Below are positions 18,143 to 27,167 of a stretch of 64,000 nt of DNA, piece by piece (within the stretch, counting starts at the first letter, position 1; each line of letters starts with the position of its first letter). This stretch comes from Anaerolineaceae bacterium (lineage in GTDB: Bacteria > Chloroflexota > Anaerolineae > Anaerolineales > Anaerolineaceae). The stretch lies in contig JAENYZ010000006.1 of the NCBI GenBank assembly GCA_016841525.1, positions 62,001-126,000 on the forward strand, written 5' to 3'. Both the position numbers and the translations under genes were made by a program. The notes below the pieces were generated by a model. That model did no database searches, was not told the DNA's origin, and worked only from the letters and a program-made list of their open reading frames with translations.

Positions 18143-19144
18143 ATGATACAGGTAACTTTGTTTATTGCCGGTGATGACCCGAGATTAATGCAAATTGAAA
18201 GAAATCTGTCAGATCTGCAACGAGAATTTCCACATCAATTACACGTTATTGATATAGCAAAAGATCCTGTTTTAACACAAGAATTTGAAGATAAAGCACC
18301 GGTTCTTGATGTTGGCCTGTTTCGATTGATCAAATCTTTTGATAAAGACGAGATCAGGTATGCTTTATCAAAAGCCGATGAAAGATTAAACGAAGCCAAA
18401 TCAAAAGGCAATGAAACCATGGTTCGTCACATAACCGAACCAGTAAAGATGACAGGTGCTGATCGATTCTCACGCTGGTTTTCAAAACATTATATGGTTA
18501 TGTTAAATGGCTTTGTTTTTCTCTACCTATTTCTTGCTGTGCTCGCACCGATTTTTATGAAGGTAGGTTGGGAAAGGCCGGCAAAAGTCATTTACAAAGT
18601 TTACAGTCCGCTCTGTCACCAGCTGGCATTTCGGTCATTCTTTTTATTTGGAGAACAGCCTTATTACCCGAGAGAATTGGCTGGTGTTGAAGGTGTGATC
18701 ACCTATGGACAAGCTACAGGTTTAGATGAAAACGATCTTCAAGCTGCAAGAAATTTTTTAGGGAATGAAACACTGGGCTATAAGATGGCTTTGTGTCAGC
18801 GCGATATTGCAATTTACGGCGCAATCTTTATTTTTGGTTTGATTTTTAGCTTGATCGGAAAGAGAATAAAGCCATTACCCTGGTATTTGTGGATAATCAT
18901 CGGTCTTGGCCCAATTGGATTGGATGGATTTTCCCAGCTTCTAAGTCAAACAGGCTTGGGGATTTTTAATTGGCTCAATCTGCGAGAAAGCACACCAATT
19001 TTGCGATCGATGACAGGTTTATTTTTTGGCCTGGCAACTGCCTGGTTTGGTTATCCTTATCTTGAAGAATCGGTACATGAAAATCGGCAAGAAATGGCAT
19101 TAAAGTACGCAATTGTAAAACAAATATCCAAAGAGAAGGTTTAA
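18143..19144 (+). CDS. Thioredoxin-like (cysteine-less) domain fused to DUF2085 membrane domain
   Basis: 333 residues. The first ~80 resemble a glutaredoxin/DUF836-like fold (VTLFIAGDDPRLMQIERNL, HVIDIAKDP, APVLDVGLF), but the CxxC position reads DDPR, so no redox cysteine remains there. After a linker come about four membrane helices with DUF2085 motifs: YSPLCHQLAFRS near residue 154 and ALCQRDIAIYGAIF near 217. DUF2085 is a family of unknown function with conserved Cys and His. The gene is sandwiched 2 and 3 bases from the TlpA and pgeF genes. The fusion and its thiol-redox context are suggestive, but no activity is assigned. Confidence 0.8.
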   Translation: MIQVTLFIAGDDPRLMQIERNLSDLQREFPHQLHVIDIAKDPVLTQEFEDKAPVLDVGLFRLIKSFDKDEIRYALSKADERLNEAKSKGNETMVRHITEPVKMTGADRFSRWFSKHYMVMLNGFVFLYLFLAVLAPIFMKVGWERPAKVIYKVYSPLCHQLAFRSFFLFGEQPYYPRELAGVEGVITYGQATGLDENDLQAARNFLGNETLGYKMALCQRDIAIYGAIFIFGLIFSLIGKRIKPLPWYLWIIIGLGPIGLDGFSQLLSQTGLGIFNWLNLRESTPILRSMTGLFFGLATAWFGYPYLEESVHENRQEMALKYAIVKQISKEKV

Positions 19145-19147
19145 CAA

Positions 19148-19936
19148 ATGCCCTTCGTTGAAAAGGATGGATTGCGTTATTTCCAATTTAAATCATTTGA
19201 AGCTTTACCTATTTTTCACGCAGTGCTCACCCGGCAGGGAGGGGTCAGCAAGCCGCCTTTTGACAGCTTGAATTTTGGGGGAACCGTGGGTGATGACCCG
19301 GCTGCAGTTTTGAAAAATCACCAAAAGACTTTTCAACTCCTCGATTTGGATTACACATCCCGGTTTGACGTGTGGCAGGTGCATGGAACGGATATTGTTT
19401 GTACAGACAGCCCAAGAGATCTTGATTCAGACCATCAAAAAGCAGATGGCATTCTGACAAATAATCCTGACATTACATTGTTCATGCGTTTCGCTGATTG
19501 TGTCCCAGTTCTTATGGTTGACCCCATTAAAAATGTGATTGGGATCGTTCATGGTGGTTGGCAGGGAACTTCTTTGAAGGTAGCCCAAAGAGCAGTTAAA
19601 AAGATGCACGAGTGTTACGGAACAAATCCTGGTGATATCCATGCGGGAATAGGACCCTCAATTTGTCAATCCTGCTATCCGGTGGGGCGTGAAGTTTATG
19701 ATTCGTTTATTACCAGCTTTGGTGACCAGGCTGACATGTTTTTTAAAACCACAAAGAACCAATTACTCTTGGACCTGTGGGAAGCAAATAGAATAACATT
19801 AAAATCAGCAGGTGTATCCAACATCGAAGAATCTGGCATCTGCACAGCTTGCAGCCTTGACGACTGGTATTCTCACCGTGCAGAAAATGGCAATACAGGT
19901 CGATTTGGGGTTTTGATGAGTCTCAAGGGTCATTAA
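19148..19936 (+). CDS. pgeF: PgeF/YfiH-type laccase-domain protein (purine nucleoside phosphorylase family)
   Basis: 262 residues. Conserved metal-binding and catalytic blocks are all present: HAVLTRQGGVS, RFADCVPV, VHGGWQGTS, GPSICQSCYPVG, CTACSLDDWYSHR and NTGRFG. The family was called polyphenol oxidase/laccase-like; members act on purine nucleosides, and PgeF in E. coli prevents misincorporation of L-Ser into peptidoglycan. In many bacteria it is adjacent to yggS, as here (12 bases). Cytoplasmic. Confidence 0.92.
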   Translation: MPFVEKDGLRYFQFKSFEALPIFHAVLTRQGGVSKPPFDSLNFGGTVGDDPAAVLKNHQKTFQLLDLDYTSRFDVWQVHGTDIVCTDSPRDLDSDHQKADGILTNNPDITLFMRFADCVPVLMVDPIKNVIGIVHGGWQGTSLKVAQRAVKKMHECYGTNPGDIHAGIGPSICQSCYPVGREVYDSFITSFGDQADMFFKTTKNQLLLDLWEANRITLKSAGVSNIEESGICTACSLDDWYSHRAENGNTGRFGVLMSLKGH

Positions 19937-19951
19937 TGTGGGAGAGATATG

Positions 19952-20695
19952 ATGCGTGAAGAAAAGCTTGATCAAATAGAAAAAAACATCAGGATGAACC
20001 TGGCGCTTGTTAATCAGCGCATTACAGAGGCTGCTGACAAAGCTGGAAGGGATCTGGATGAAATCAAATTAATTGCTGTAACAAAATTGATGTCGGTTGA
20101 AGTGATTAATGGGGCGATAGAGGCTGGCATTCGTCGGTTTGGAGAGAATTACGCTGAACAGGCAGCTGAAAAAATTGATATCCTTGGAAAAACCGCTGAC
20201 ATTGAGTGGCATATGATCGGGCAAATTCAAAGTCGAAAAGCAGAGACGGTCAGCCGATATTTTGATATGGTCCATTCCCTTGATCGGATGAAAATTGCCA
20301 GATACCTGGATAAATATGCAAAAGAACAAAACCGGGTTACACCTGTATTGATTGAAGTAAATGTGAGTGGTGAAGCAAGTAAATATGGTTGGGATGCATC
20401 CGACGAAAGCTTATGGCCAAATTTAGCAGACCAATTCCGGGAGATTTGTGCTCACCAGAATATTGAGGTGAAAGGCTTGATGACCATGCCACCTTTGTTT
20501 GACGACCCGGAAGATAGTCGACCTATATACAAAAAACTGCGGCATTTGCAGCAATTTTTGATAAAGGAAGTCTCTGAATCCAAATGGGATGAGCTTTCTA
20601 TCGGGACCAGTTTTGATTACCCAATAGCTGTTGAAGAAGGTGCAACAATGGTCAGGATTGGCACTGAAATATTTGGTTCAAGACCGACTATCTAA
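19952..20695 (+). CDS. yggS: YggS/PLPBP family pyridoxal-phosphate-binding protein
   Basis: 247 residues. A single-domain alanine-racemase-like barrel that holds PLP and is involved in PLP and amino-acid homeostasis. The PLP lysine is in LIAVTKLMS, followed by FGENYAEQAAEK, IEWHMIGQIQSRK, VLIEVNVSGE, KGLMTMPP and the C-terminal SIGTSFDYPIAVEEGATMVRIGTEIFG, all typical. Tandem ATGs lie at 19949 and 19952; the second is spaced better from GGAGAG (19941-19946). It sits between pgeF and yggT, a widely conserved neighbourhood. Confidence 0.95.
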   Translation: MREEKLDQIEKNIRMNLALVNQRITEAADKAGRDLDEIKLIAVTKLMSVEVINGAIEAGIRRFGENYAEQAAEKIDILGKTADIEWHMIGQIQSRKAETVSRYFDMVHSLDRMKIARYLDKYAKEQNRVTPVLIEVNVSGEASKYGWDASDESLWPNLADQFREICAHQNIEVKGLMTMPPLFDDPEDSRPIYKKLRHLQQFLIKEVSESKWDELSIGTSFDYPIAVEEGATMVRIGTEIFGSRPTI

Positions 20696-20721
20696 AAAAT
20701 TTTTAAATTTTGGAGGCATTT

Positions 20722-20982
20722 TTGGGAATTCTAATTACGTTCATCAATATTACCATCAGGGTACTGAGTCTGCTTGTATTTTTATTTTCAATATTGAGCT
20801 TTTTCTTGAGTCCGTACCACCCGATACAAAATGTGCTCTCTCAAATTGTTGAGCCGATGTTGAATCCCATCAGAAACCGCATTCCCCCAATGAGCGGCAT
20901 CGACCTCAGTCCTTTGATTTTGATTATTTTATTACAGGTGCTCGGTTCGATTTTGGTTGCTTTACTGCGCAGCATAAGTTGA
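20722..20982 (+). CDS. yggT: YggT family small membrane protein
   Basis: 86 residues with two hydrophobic hairpins flanking the conserved loop NPIRNRIPPMSGIDLSPL. YggT proteins occur beside yggS and cell-division genes; the function is unresolved. A TTG at 20710 is in frame but overlaps the GGAGG ribosome site (20712-20716); the TTG at 20722 is five bases beyond it and is chosen. The gene ends two bases from the convergent coiled-coil gene without a visible terminator. Confidence 0.88.
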   Translation: MGILITFINITIRVLSLLVFLFSILSFFLSPYHPIQNVLSQIVEPMLNPIRNRIPPMSGIDLSPLILIILLQVLGSILVALLRSIS

Positions 20983-20984
20983 AG

Positions 20985-21686
20985 CTATTCAGCAAATAAT
21001 ATTCTTCCACATGTTGGGCAAAAGACAAATCTGTTAGAAGCCCTGATCGATTGGAGATCAGAGGGGGTTAACGACTGACCGCAGATGCTGCATCCACCTT
21101 CGGTGACTGCAGCAACGGCAACGCCGTGTTTACTTTTCAATAATTTTTGATAAAGGTTAAGTGCTTTTGTAGATACTGATTGCAGTACAGCATCTCTTTC
21201 TCGGGTGAGCCTTTCAAGGTCGGTTTCAAGTTTTTTCTTTTCACCCAGCATGGATGCATTTTCTTCTGCAACAGTACCCTTGATTTGCTTGAGTGCTTGA
21301 ACAGCATGTTTTTCTGCATTTTCAGCCTCTTCATTGGCAATCATTGCATCCAGTTGTTCATCTTCTAACTGGCTAATATACCGTTTCAGAGCTTCGGATT
21401 CCATTTGCAAGTCCTGTAATTCTTTTGGATTTTTTATTTTTCCACCAAAAAGTGCAGCCTGGGTTGTCTTCCGCTTTATTCTTTGTGCTTCGACTTTATC
21501 CTCAATTTGTTTGAGTTCAATACGTTTTTGTCTTGCTTGCGACTGTGCTTTTTCTAAAGTATTTTGAGCTCGTTTGACGCGGGAATCATCGCTTAATTTT
21601 TTATCTATTTCACCCAATCGTGCCGTGATTTGGTGAATTTGTGTATCAATTTTTTGCAACCGATAAAGATTAAGGGCTTCACTCAT
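20985..21686 (-). CDS. Coiled-coil protein with C4 zinc ribbon (DUF164 family)
   Basis: 233 residues: a long, highly charged coiled coil from about residue 5 to 170, then a C-terminal zinc ribbon with CSICGQSL and FCPTCGRILF. This architecture is the CT398/DUF164 family, found across bacteria, with proposed links to RNA or secretion complexes but no settled function. It starts with ATG at 21684-21686. Cytoplasmic. Nearest same-strand genes are far away, so it is probably monocistronic. Confidence 0.88.
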   Translation of the reverse strand: MSEALNLYRLQKIDTQIHQITARLGEIDKKLSDDSRVKRAQNTLEKAQSQARQKRIELKQIEDKVEAQRIKRKTTQAALFGGKIKNPKELQDLQMESEALKRYISQLEDEQLDAMIANEEAENAEKHAVQALKQIKGTVAEENASMLGEKKKLETDLERLTRERDAVLQSVSTKALNLYQKLLKSKHGVAVAAVTEGGCSICGQSLTPSDLQSIRASNRFVFCPTCGRILFAE

Positions 21687-21814
21687 CGATTAAACCTTTC
21701 AAAAGCGTAACGATTGGTTGGTGTAATTTTTTTGGTTTTTTAAGTACTTAAGGTCAATTCTATCATTAAGTGGTGAAATGTTTTTTATAGAGTGTTCTTC
21801 TTGTTTACTCAAAA

Positions 21815-22039
21815 TTGAAAAAATTTTTCATTTCGGGTTCATATGATTTCGATACTAAAATTTTTTGGAAAGAAAACCAGACTTACACATTAATTTGCTC
21901 GATTTCCCAAGCCAGCAGACGTTTGGAAATTAGAAATTATTACGACGATGGAAAGACCAACAGTTTGTTTTTCGAAAATACTGACGAAAGTACTGTTCTT
22001 AATAGTTTATTATCGGATAAAATTGGGGAATTGAGATAG
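21815..22039 (+). CDS. Possible small hypothetical protein
   Basis: A 74-residue reading frame beginning with TTG at 21815 and lacking internal Met. The composition is protein-like (mixed charged and aromatic residues, no obvious repeats), but there is no Shine-Dalgarno sequence close to the TTG and no recognisable domain. It fills most of the gap between the zinc-ribbon gene and the second MoxR gene. It is listed because the frame is clean and otherwise unexplained; comparative data could easily overturn it. Confidence 0.35.
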   Translation: MKKFFISGSYDFDTKIFWKENQTYTLICSISQASRRLEIRNYYDDGKTNSLFFENTDESTVLNSLLSDKIGELR

Positions 22040-22096
22040 AATAAGGATGATATTATTAAACCTTTGATTAATTAATCGATTCCAAGGAGTTCAGAC

Positions 22097-23068
22097 ATGG
22101 CTGTAGATATATCGCAAGTTCTTAAGTTGGGCTACAAATTAAAGTCCAATCTCAACACCGTCATTATTGGAAAAGAACGCACAGTAGCGCTAACCGTGAT
22201 TGCAGTTTTGAGCCAGGGTCATATCTTAATTGAGGATGTTCCAGGTGTTGGAAAAACGATGCTGGCGCGCAGCCTTGCCAAATCTCTTGGGTGCAGTTTT
22301 AAACGCATTCAATTCACGCCTGATATGCTTCCAAGTGATGTTACTGGTGTGTCAATTTACAATCAAAACACACGTGAGTTTGAATATCGTCCAGGGCCGC
22401 TCATGGTTCAAATTGTGTTGGCAGATGAGATCAACAGGGCAACGCCCAAAACACAATCAGCTTTGCTTGAGGCGATGGAAGAACGCCAAATAACGGTTGA
22501 TGGCACAACTTATAAATTGCCGGCGCCATTTATGGTAATGGCTACACAGAATCCGATTGAGTATGAAGGGACATTCCCACTGCCAGAAGCGCAGCTGGAT
22601 CGGTTTTTGATGCGAATAGACCTGGGTTATACATCCGCTGCCAACGAGATTAAAATACTCGAACAACAAAGACTGGTTCACCCGATTTTAGATTTGGAGC
22701 CGGTTTTAGAGGTTGAAGAAATCCTTTATGCTCAGGAAGCCATTAAACAGGTTCATGTTTCTGACCCAATAAAAAAATATATTGTAGAGATTGTCCGGAA
22801 AACAAGGACGCATCCAGAAGTATTCTTAGGTGCGAGCCCAAGGGGCAGTTTAGGTTTATTTCGTGCTGGACAGGCTCGGGCTGCACTTGATGGACGGGAT
22901 TATGTTTTACCCGATGATATTAAGTATTTGGCACCGTATGTGCTGCCGCATCGCGTTGTTGTTGGACCTGCAGCAAGGTTAACAGATATAAGTTCTGAAA
23001 AAATCGTGCGAGAGATTTTAGAGACCGTTCCCGTTCCCGGCGGTGATTTGGAGGACGGTGGGGAGTGA
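22097..23068 (+). CDS. MoxR-type AAA+ ATPase (second copy)
   Basis: 323 residues. Walker A is [14 protein letters not shown], Walker B with [12 protein letters not shown], the sensor is [13 protein letters not shown] and the lid contains [11 protein letters not shown]. It is clearly homologous to the copy at 7118-8065 but carries different C-terminal sequence. AAGGAG lies at 22084-22089, eight bases before the ATG. The stop overlaps the start of the DUF58 gene (GTGA at 23065-23068), giving a two-gene MoxR-DUF58 unit that immediately precedes the rod-shape genes. Confidence 0.94.
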   Translation: MAVDISQVLKLGYKLKSNLNTVIIGKERTVALTVIAVLSQGHILIEDVPGVGKTMLARSLAKSLGCSFKRIQFTPDMLPSDVTGVSIYNQNTREFEYRPGPLMVQIVLADEINRATPKTQSALLEAMEERQITVDGTTYKLPAPFMVMATQNPIEYEGTFPLPEAQLDRFLMRIDLGYTSAANEIKILEQQRLVHPILDLEPVLEVEEILYAQEAIKQVHVSDPIKKYIVEIVRKTRTHPEVFLGASPRGSLGLFRAGQARAALDGRDYVLPDDIKYLAPYVLPHRVVVGPAARLTDISSEKIVREILETVPVPGGDLEDGGE

Positions 23069-24393
23069 TAAAGTTTGGGCGGTCTTTCTGGTGGTTGCTG
23101 ACATTAATTGGTGTGAGCTTTCTGCTAACCCGGATACCTGAATTAGCAAGTAACCCCATCTATACCCGCTTGCTTGTCACATTATTGATTATTTTATTTG
23201 TCAATGCTATCTGGGCAGCTTTTTCTCTTACTGGCATTAATATTTCCAGGAAATCAAGAATTTCAAGAAAACAAGTCGGGGAAATTTTTACTGAAAATTT
23301 TGAGGTACAAAATAGATCAATTATCCCAAAAATTTGGTTAAAAATCACGGATAGAGCAGCCTTGTCAGGTGTTGCAGGATCTCGCATTATTACCTGGCTG
23401 GGATCACAGCAAAATTATGCTTATTTGGCTTATTCTCTGCTCGAAAATCGCGGCTGGTTTACTTTGAGCCCCACAATGATCGAGTCAGGGGATATTTTTG
23501 GCTTATTTCTTATTCAAAAGACATTTCAATCATATTCAAGACTGCTTGTCATTCCACATACCTTTGATGTAAAGGGTTTTCCTTCACCCTTTGGTAATTT
23601 GCCAGGCGGAAGGGCTTTAAGGCAAAAATCGCTTGAAGTCACACCTTATGCTGCAGGTGTCAGGGAATTTGTGCCGGGAGATCCATTAAAGCGCATTCAT
23701 TGGCCTTCATCAGCTCGCCAGCAAAAACTCATTGTCAAGGAATTTGAAAAGGATCCTTTAGCTGAAGTTTGGATTTTCATTGATGCTGAGGCGGATATGC
23801 ATATAAAATCTGAAACACCGGAATTTCAGATCACAAGAGACTACTGGTGGGTTAAGTACTCATGGATGAAGAAAGCACCTGAATATGCCTTGCCCAGAGA
23901 TACTGAAGAGTATGCCATTTCTATAGCAGCGTCGCTGACGAAATATTATATTCAGCAAGGACGGGAAGTGGGCCTTGTTTCAGCCGGTCAAAATTATTCA
24001 ATATTGCCTGCAGAACGCGGCGAACGTCAGCTGGGAAAGACCCTGGAAACCCTGGCTGTTGTAAAGGCTAAAGGTGAAATTCCTTTTTGGCATCTTGTCA
24101 GTTCTCAGATCAGTCACCTGGCTCGGGGGACCACGATGATATTGATCACACCTTCGAATGATGAGAAGCTGTTGACAGTGGTGATGGATTTAATCCAGAG
24201 GGGGTTGATGCCAGTGGTGATATTAATTGACCAGAGCAGTTTTGGTGGCGAGGAAGATGTAAGCCTGCTGGAAGAAAAATTCACTGCTCAAGGAATTATG
24301 ACTTTTGTTGTTCGATATGGAGATGATTTATCAAAGGCTTTAGGGTCATCAAAATTCACTATTGACTCTCGAATAATGTATCGAAGGGTATAG
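23065..24393 (+). CDS. DUF58 domain protein paired with the second MoxR
   Basis: 442 residues. Two N-terminal hydrophobic segments (about 8-25 and 32-55), an immunoglobulin-like beta region, the DUF58 signature [20 protein letters not shown] near residue 210, and a vWA-like C-terminal part. The start is GTG at 23065, overlapping the MoxR stop by four bases. The substrate or target is unknown; the pair may service envelope proteins made by the neighbouring Mre/PBP2 operon, but that is inference from position only. Confidence 0.9.
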   Translation: MIKFGRSFWWLLTLIGVSFLLTRIPELASNPIYTRLLVTLLIILFVNAIWAAFSLTGINISRKSRISRKQVGEIFTENFEVQNRSIIPKIWLKITDRAALSGVAGSRIITWLGSQQNYAYLAYSLLENRGWFTLSPTMIESGDIFGLFLIQKTFQSYSRLLVIPHTFDVKGFPSPFGNLPGGRALRQKSLEVTPYAAGVREFVPGDPLKRIHWPSSARQQKLIVKEFEKDPLAEVWIFIDAEADMHIKSETPEFQITRDYWWVKYSWMKKAPEYALPRDTEEYAISIAASLTKYYIQQGREVGLVSAGQNYSILPAERGERQLGKTLETLAVVKAKGEIPFWHLVSSQISHLARGTTMILITPSNDEKLLTVVMDLIQRGLMPVVILIDQSSFGGEEDVSLLEEKFTAQGIMTFVVRYGDDLSKALGSSKFTIDSRIMYRRV

Positions 24394-24614
24394 ATTATTG
24401 AGAAATCAAAGAAAAACACATTTATTTCGTATAGTAATTTCAAATATCACTTTAACCACGAAATAATTTTTATCTTTTGTAAAATTTTGAACAATTTTAT
24501 ACCTATCAGCCAGAAAAATTGATTTTCAGGCTCATGCAGGTGGGGAAGGTGATTGACATGTCGTTTCGTCAAAGGTAAACTTTTTTCTTGATAAAATGTT
24601 AAAAATTCGTCCTG

Positions 24615-24623
24615 TGGTATAAT
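24615..24623 (+). promoter_or_regulatory. Extended -10 promoter for mreB operon
   Basis: TGG followed by TATAAT (24618-24623) forms an extended -10 element, 58 bases upstream of the mreB start. The -35 region is weak, which is tolerated with an extended -10. The rest of the 288-base gap from 24394 holds no open frame. Confidence 0.5.
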
Positions 24624-24681
24624 TGCGAGGATAAATTGGTAGTGAAACCTCTATCAATCTTGATAAATAAGGAGTTTTACC

Positions 24682-25755
24682 TTGGCGTTTTCTCCCCTGA
24701 ACTGGTTTTGGGGATTATTTTCCCTCGATATCGGCATTGATTTAGGAACTGCAAATACAATCATCAATATTCGCGGGAAGGGCATTGTTATTAACGAGCC
24801 CTCCTGGGTGGCTATTGATAAACGCACCCGTGAGCCTGTTGCGATTGGTGCAAAAGCAAGAGCAATGGTAGGGCGAACACCGGCATCTATAGTGGCGCTC
24901 AGGCCTTTACGTGACGGTGTCATCTCTGATTATGAGATTACTCAAGCTATGTTGGAATATTTTATTGGCAAAGCACACCAGCAAAGTATTGTGCCGTTGC
25001 CTAAGCCAAGAATTGTAGTTGGCATTCCATCAGGTGCAACGGAAGTAGAAAAGAGAGCGGTATTTGATGCTGCAATGGCTGCAGGTTCAAGACAGGTTAA
25101 TATGGTTCCTGAGCCTAGCGCCGCAGCAATTGGTGCTGGATTACCGGTGAATGGTCCTTCAGGCACAATGATCGTGGATATTGGCGGTGGTACGACAGAA
25201 GTTGCTGCCATTGCAGTAGGTGGTATCGTTGTTTCACGTTCTTTACGTGTGGCTGGTGATGAACTTGACCAGGATATCATTAATTATGTACGTAATAAAT
25301 ACAACTTATTTATTGGTGAACGCATGGCGGAGAAAGTGAAAATTGCGATTGGATCCGCTTTCCCGATGAAAGAAGAAAAAACAATAGATGTTCGCGGCCG
25401 TAATTTAATTACTGGTTTACCAGAATCGATAGAGATTTCGTCTGTTGAAATCCGAGAGGCGATATCTGGCTCGATCGGTGTTATTGTTAAAACAATTCGT
25501 GACGCATTAGATGAAGCACCGCCAGAAATTTTATCGGACTTGATAGATAATGGCATTTGTTTGGCAGGCGGCGGTGCTCAATTAACGAACCTGGATCAAC
25601 GTTTATCTTCAGATCTCAGGGTACGTGTTTGGGTTGCAGAGGACCCAATGACTTGCGTTGCACGGGGGTGTGGCATTATTTTGGAGAATATTGATGAATA
25701 CTCAAGTTTCCTGGTCGGTCTTGAAAGAGAACCTGTAACACGGACCTTATCCTGA
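24682..25755 (+). CDS. mreB: Rod-shape-determining actin homologue MreB
   Basis: 357 residues. MreB filaments under the membrane guide the elongasome. Actin-fold phosphate and adenosine motifs are visible: DIGIDLGTANT near the N-terminus, VGIPSGATEVEKRAV, EPSAAAIGAGLPV, MIVDIGGGTTEVA and CLAGGGAQL. The extra N-terminal LNWFWGLF stretch may be an amphipathic membrane-targeting helix. The start is TTG at 24682 with AAGGAG ten bases upstream. First gene of mreB-mreC-mreD-mrdA-rodA. Confidence 0.98.
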   Translation: MAFSPLNWFWGLFSLDIGIDLGTANTIINIRGKGIVINEPSWVAIDKRTREPVAIGAKARAMVGRTPASIVALRPLRDGVISDYEITQAMLEYFIGKAHQQSIVPLPKPRIVVGIPSGATEVEKRAVFDAAMAAGSRQVNMVPEPSAAAIGAGLPVNGPSGTMIVDIGGGTTEVAAIAVGGIVVSRSLRVAGDELDQDIINYVRNKYNLFIGERMAEKVKIAIGSAFPMKEEKTIDVRGRNLITGLPESIEISSVEIREAISGSIGVIVKTIRDALDEAPPEILSDLIDNGICLAGGGAQLTNLDQRLSSDLRVRVWVAEDPMTCVARGCGIILENIDEYSSFLVGLEREPVTRTLS

Positions 25756-25821
25756 TCTTTGGCTATTTTTCCATTATTCTGATCTCTTTGAACCTTCTAT
25801 CGATTTGGGTATCGCTCAGCT

Positions 25822-26661
25822 ATGAAATTCCTTAGTTCTAAAAACACACAGACAATCGTTATTATTGTTGTGGTTGGCGGTTTATTATTTTTGGCGTTAA
25901 GCGGTTATTTAACCCCGGTCTTTAATTTGTCATTGAATCCGCTTGTTTCATTCCAGCGATGGATGTCTGTCCGATACCTATCAGCACGCGACTTCTTGAC
26001 AACACCGAGTGATGTTGTTCAGCTGCGCGAACAAAATGCGATTCTTGAATCGCAGGTGACCCAATTGCAAACCCAATTAATCGAAATGGAAGAGCGGCTC
26101 GGAGAAGCCCAGGTTTGTTTTGCCTTATTGGATTTTGGGCGAACAAATCCTCAATATGATTATATTGCTGCCACTGTTATTGGTCGTGAAATCAGTCCAT
26201 TTCTGCAATACATTATTATTGATAAGGGGACAGAGGATGGCGTTCGTTACGGCATGCCTGTCGTTACACAGCAAGGCTTAGTCGGCCGAATTGATGCTGT
26301 TATTGCAAGGGCTTCACGCGTGAAATTGATCACGGATTCTACTTCTGTGGTGAATATTCGCTTGCAATCAGGGGCAATAGAAGCACAATTAATTGGCTCC
26401 TTAACTGGTGATTTATCACTGGATATGATCCCCTTAGATGAAACGATCGAACCAGGGGACGTTGTTTTAACTTCTGGATTAGGAGGAAATTATCCCCCGA
26501 ACATCTTTGTGGGGCAGGTTTTATCCACCCAGCAGCGCGATAACGCCTTGTTCCAGACCGCTTCTGTTCAGCCCATTGTAAATTTTGAGAGTATCAATGC
26601 CGTATTGGTGATTGATAATTTTGAGGCAATTAATATTTCTCCATTAATTCCGGAGCCTTAA
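25822..26661 (+). CDS. mreC: Rod-shape-determining protein MreC
   Basis: 279 residues: an N-terminal membrane helix (about 12-32), a coiled coil near residues 68-95 (EQNAILESQVTQLQTQLIEMEE), then the beta-rich MreC domain (AATVIGREISPF, IDKGTEDGVRYGMPVV, GLVGRI, LTSGLGGNYPPNIFVGQV). MreC bridges MreB and PBP2 and activates the elongasome. It lies 66 bases after mreB and 2 bases before mreD. Confidence 0.95.
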   Translation: MKFLSSKNTQTIVIIVVVGGLLFLALSGYLTPVFNLSLNPLVSFQRWMSVRYLSARDFLTTPSDVVQLREQNAILESQVTQLQTQLIEMEERLGEAQVCFALLDFGRTNPQYDYIAATVIGREISPFLQYIIIDKGTEDGVRYGMPVVTQQGLVGRIDAVIARASRVKLITDSTSVVNIRLQSGAIEAQLIGSLTGDLSLDMIPLDETIEPGDVVLTSGLGGNYPPNIFVGQVLSTQQRDNALFQTASVQPIVNFESINAVLVIDNFEAINISPLIPEP

Positions 26662-26663
26662 TT

Positions 26664-27167
26664 TTGATTTCTCACCTTGTGTGTGCGCTGTCACTTGTGG
26701 TATTTTATAGCTTGCAAACGGCTATTTTCTCTCAGGCTAACTTGATTTCTGGTACTGCTGATGTTGTTTTGTTGTTCCTGGCTGCCTGGTCTTTGCAAGA
26801 ACAGGTGAAGAACAGCTGGTTGTGGACCGTCATCGCCGGCGTTTTGATCAGTTTAGCATCTGCAATGCCGTTCTTTGCGCCTTTGATTGCTTATCTGGGT
26901 GTCGTTAGCATCTCAAAACTATTACAAAGACGTGTGTGGCGCAACCCAATATTGGCTATGTTTATCGTTACATTAGTTGGCACAATTTTTCAACACGGTA
27001 TTTATATTTTTATGCTTCGAATTAATGGTGCAGTATTTCCTTTGAGCACAAGTTTTGATCGTGTTGTTTTGCCAAGCTTATTATTAAATTTAATATTCGC
27101 ACTTCCGGTTTATGCAGTTGTTAGTGATTTGGTCGGGCGAATTTACCCCTTGGAGGTGGAGGCATGA
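26664..27167 (+). CDS. mreD: MreD-like membrane protein
   Basis: 167 residues with about five membrane helices and little else conserved, as is normal for MreD. Assignment rests mainly on position between mreC and mrdA, on size and on hydrophobicity (LLFLAAWSLQEQ and the final LNLIFALPVYAVV fit the family). It starts with TTG at 26664, with CGGAG at 26651-26655. The stop overlaps the mrdA ATG by four bases (27164-27167). Confidence 0.82.
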   Translation: MISHLVCALSLVVFYSLQTAIFSQANLISGTADVVLLFLAAWSLQEQVKNSWLWTVIAGVLISLASAMPFFAPLIAYLGVVSISKLLQRRVWRNPILAMFIVTLVGTIFQHGIYIFMLRINGAVFPLSTSFDRVVLPSLLLNLIFALPVYAVVSDLVGRIYPLEVEA

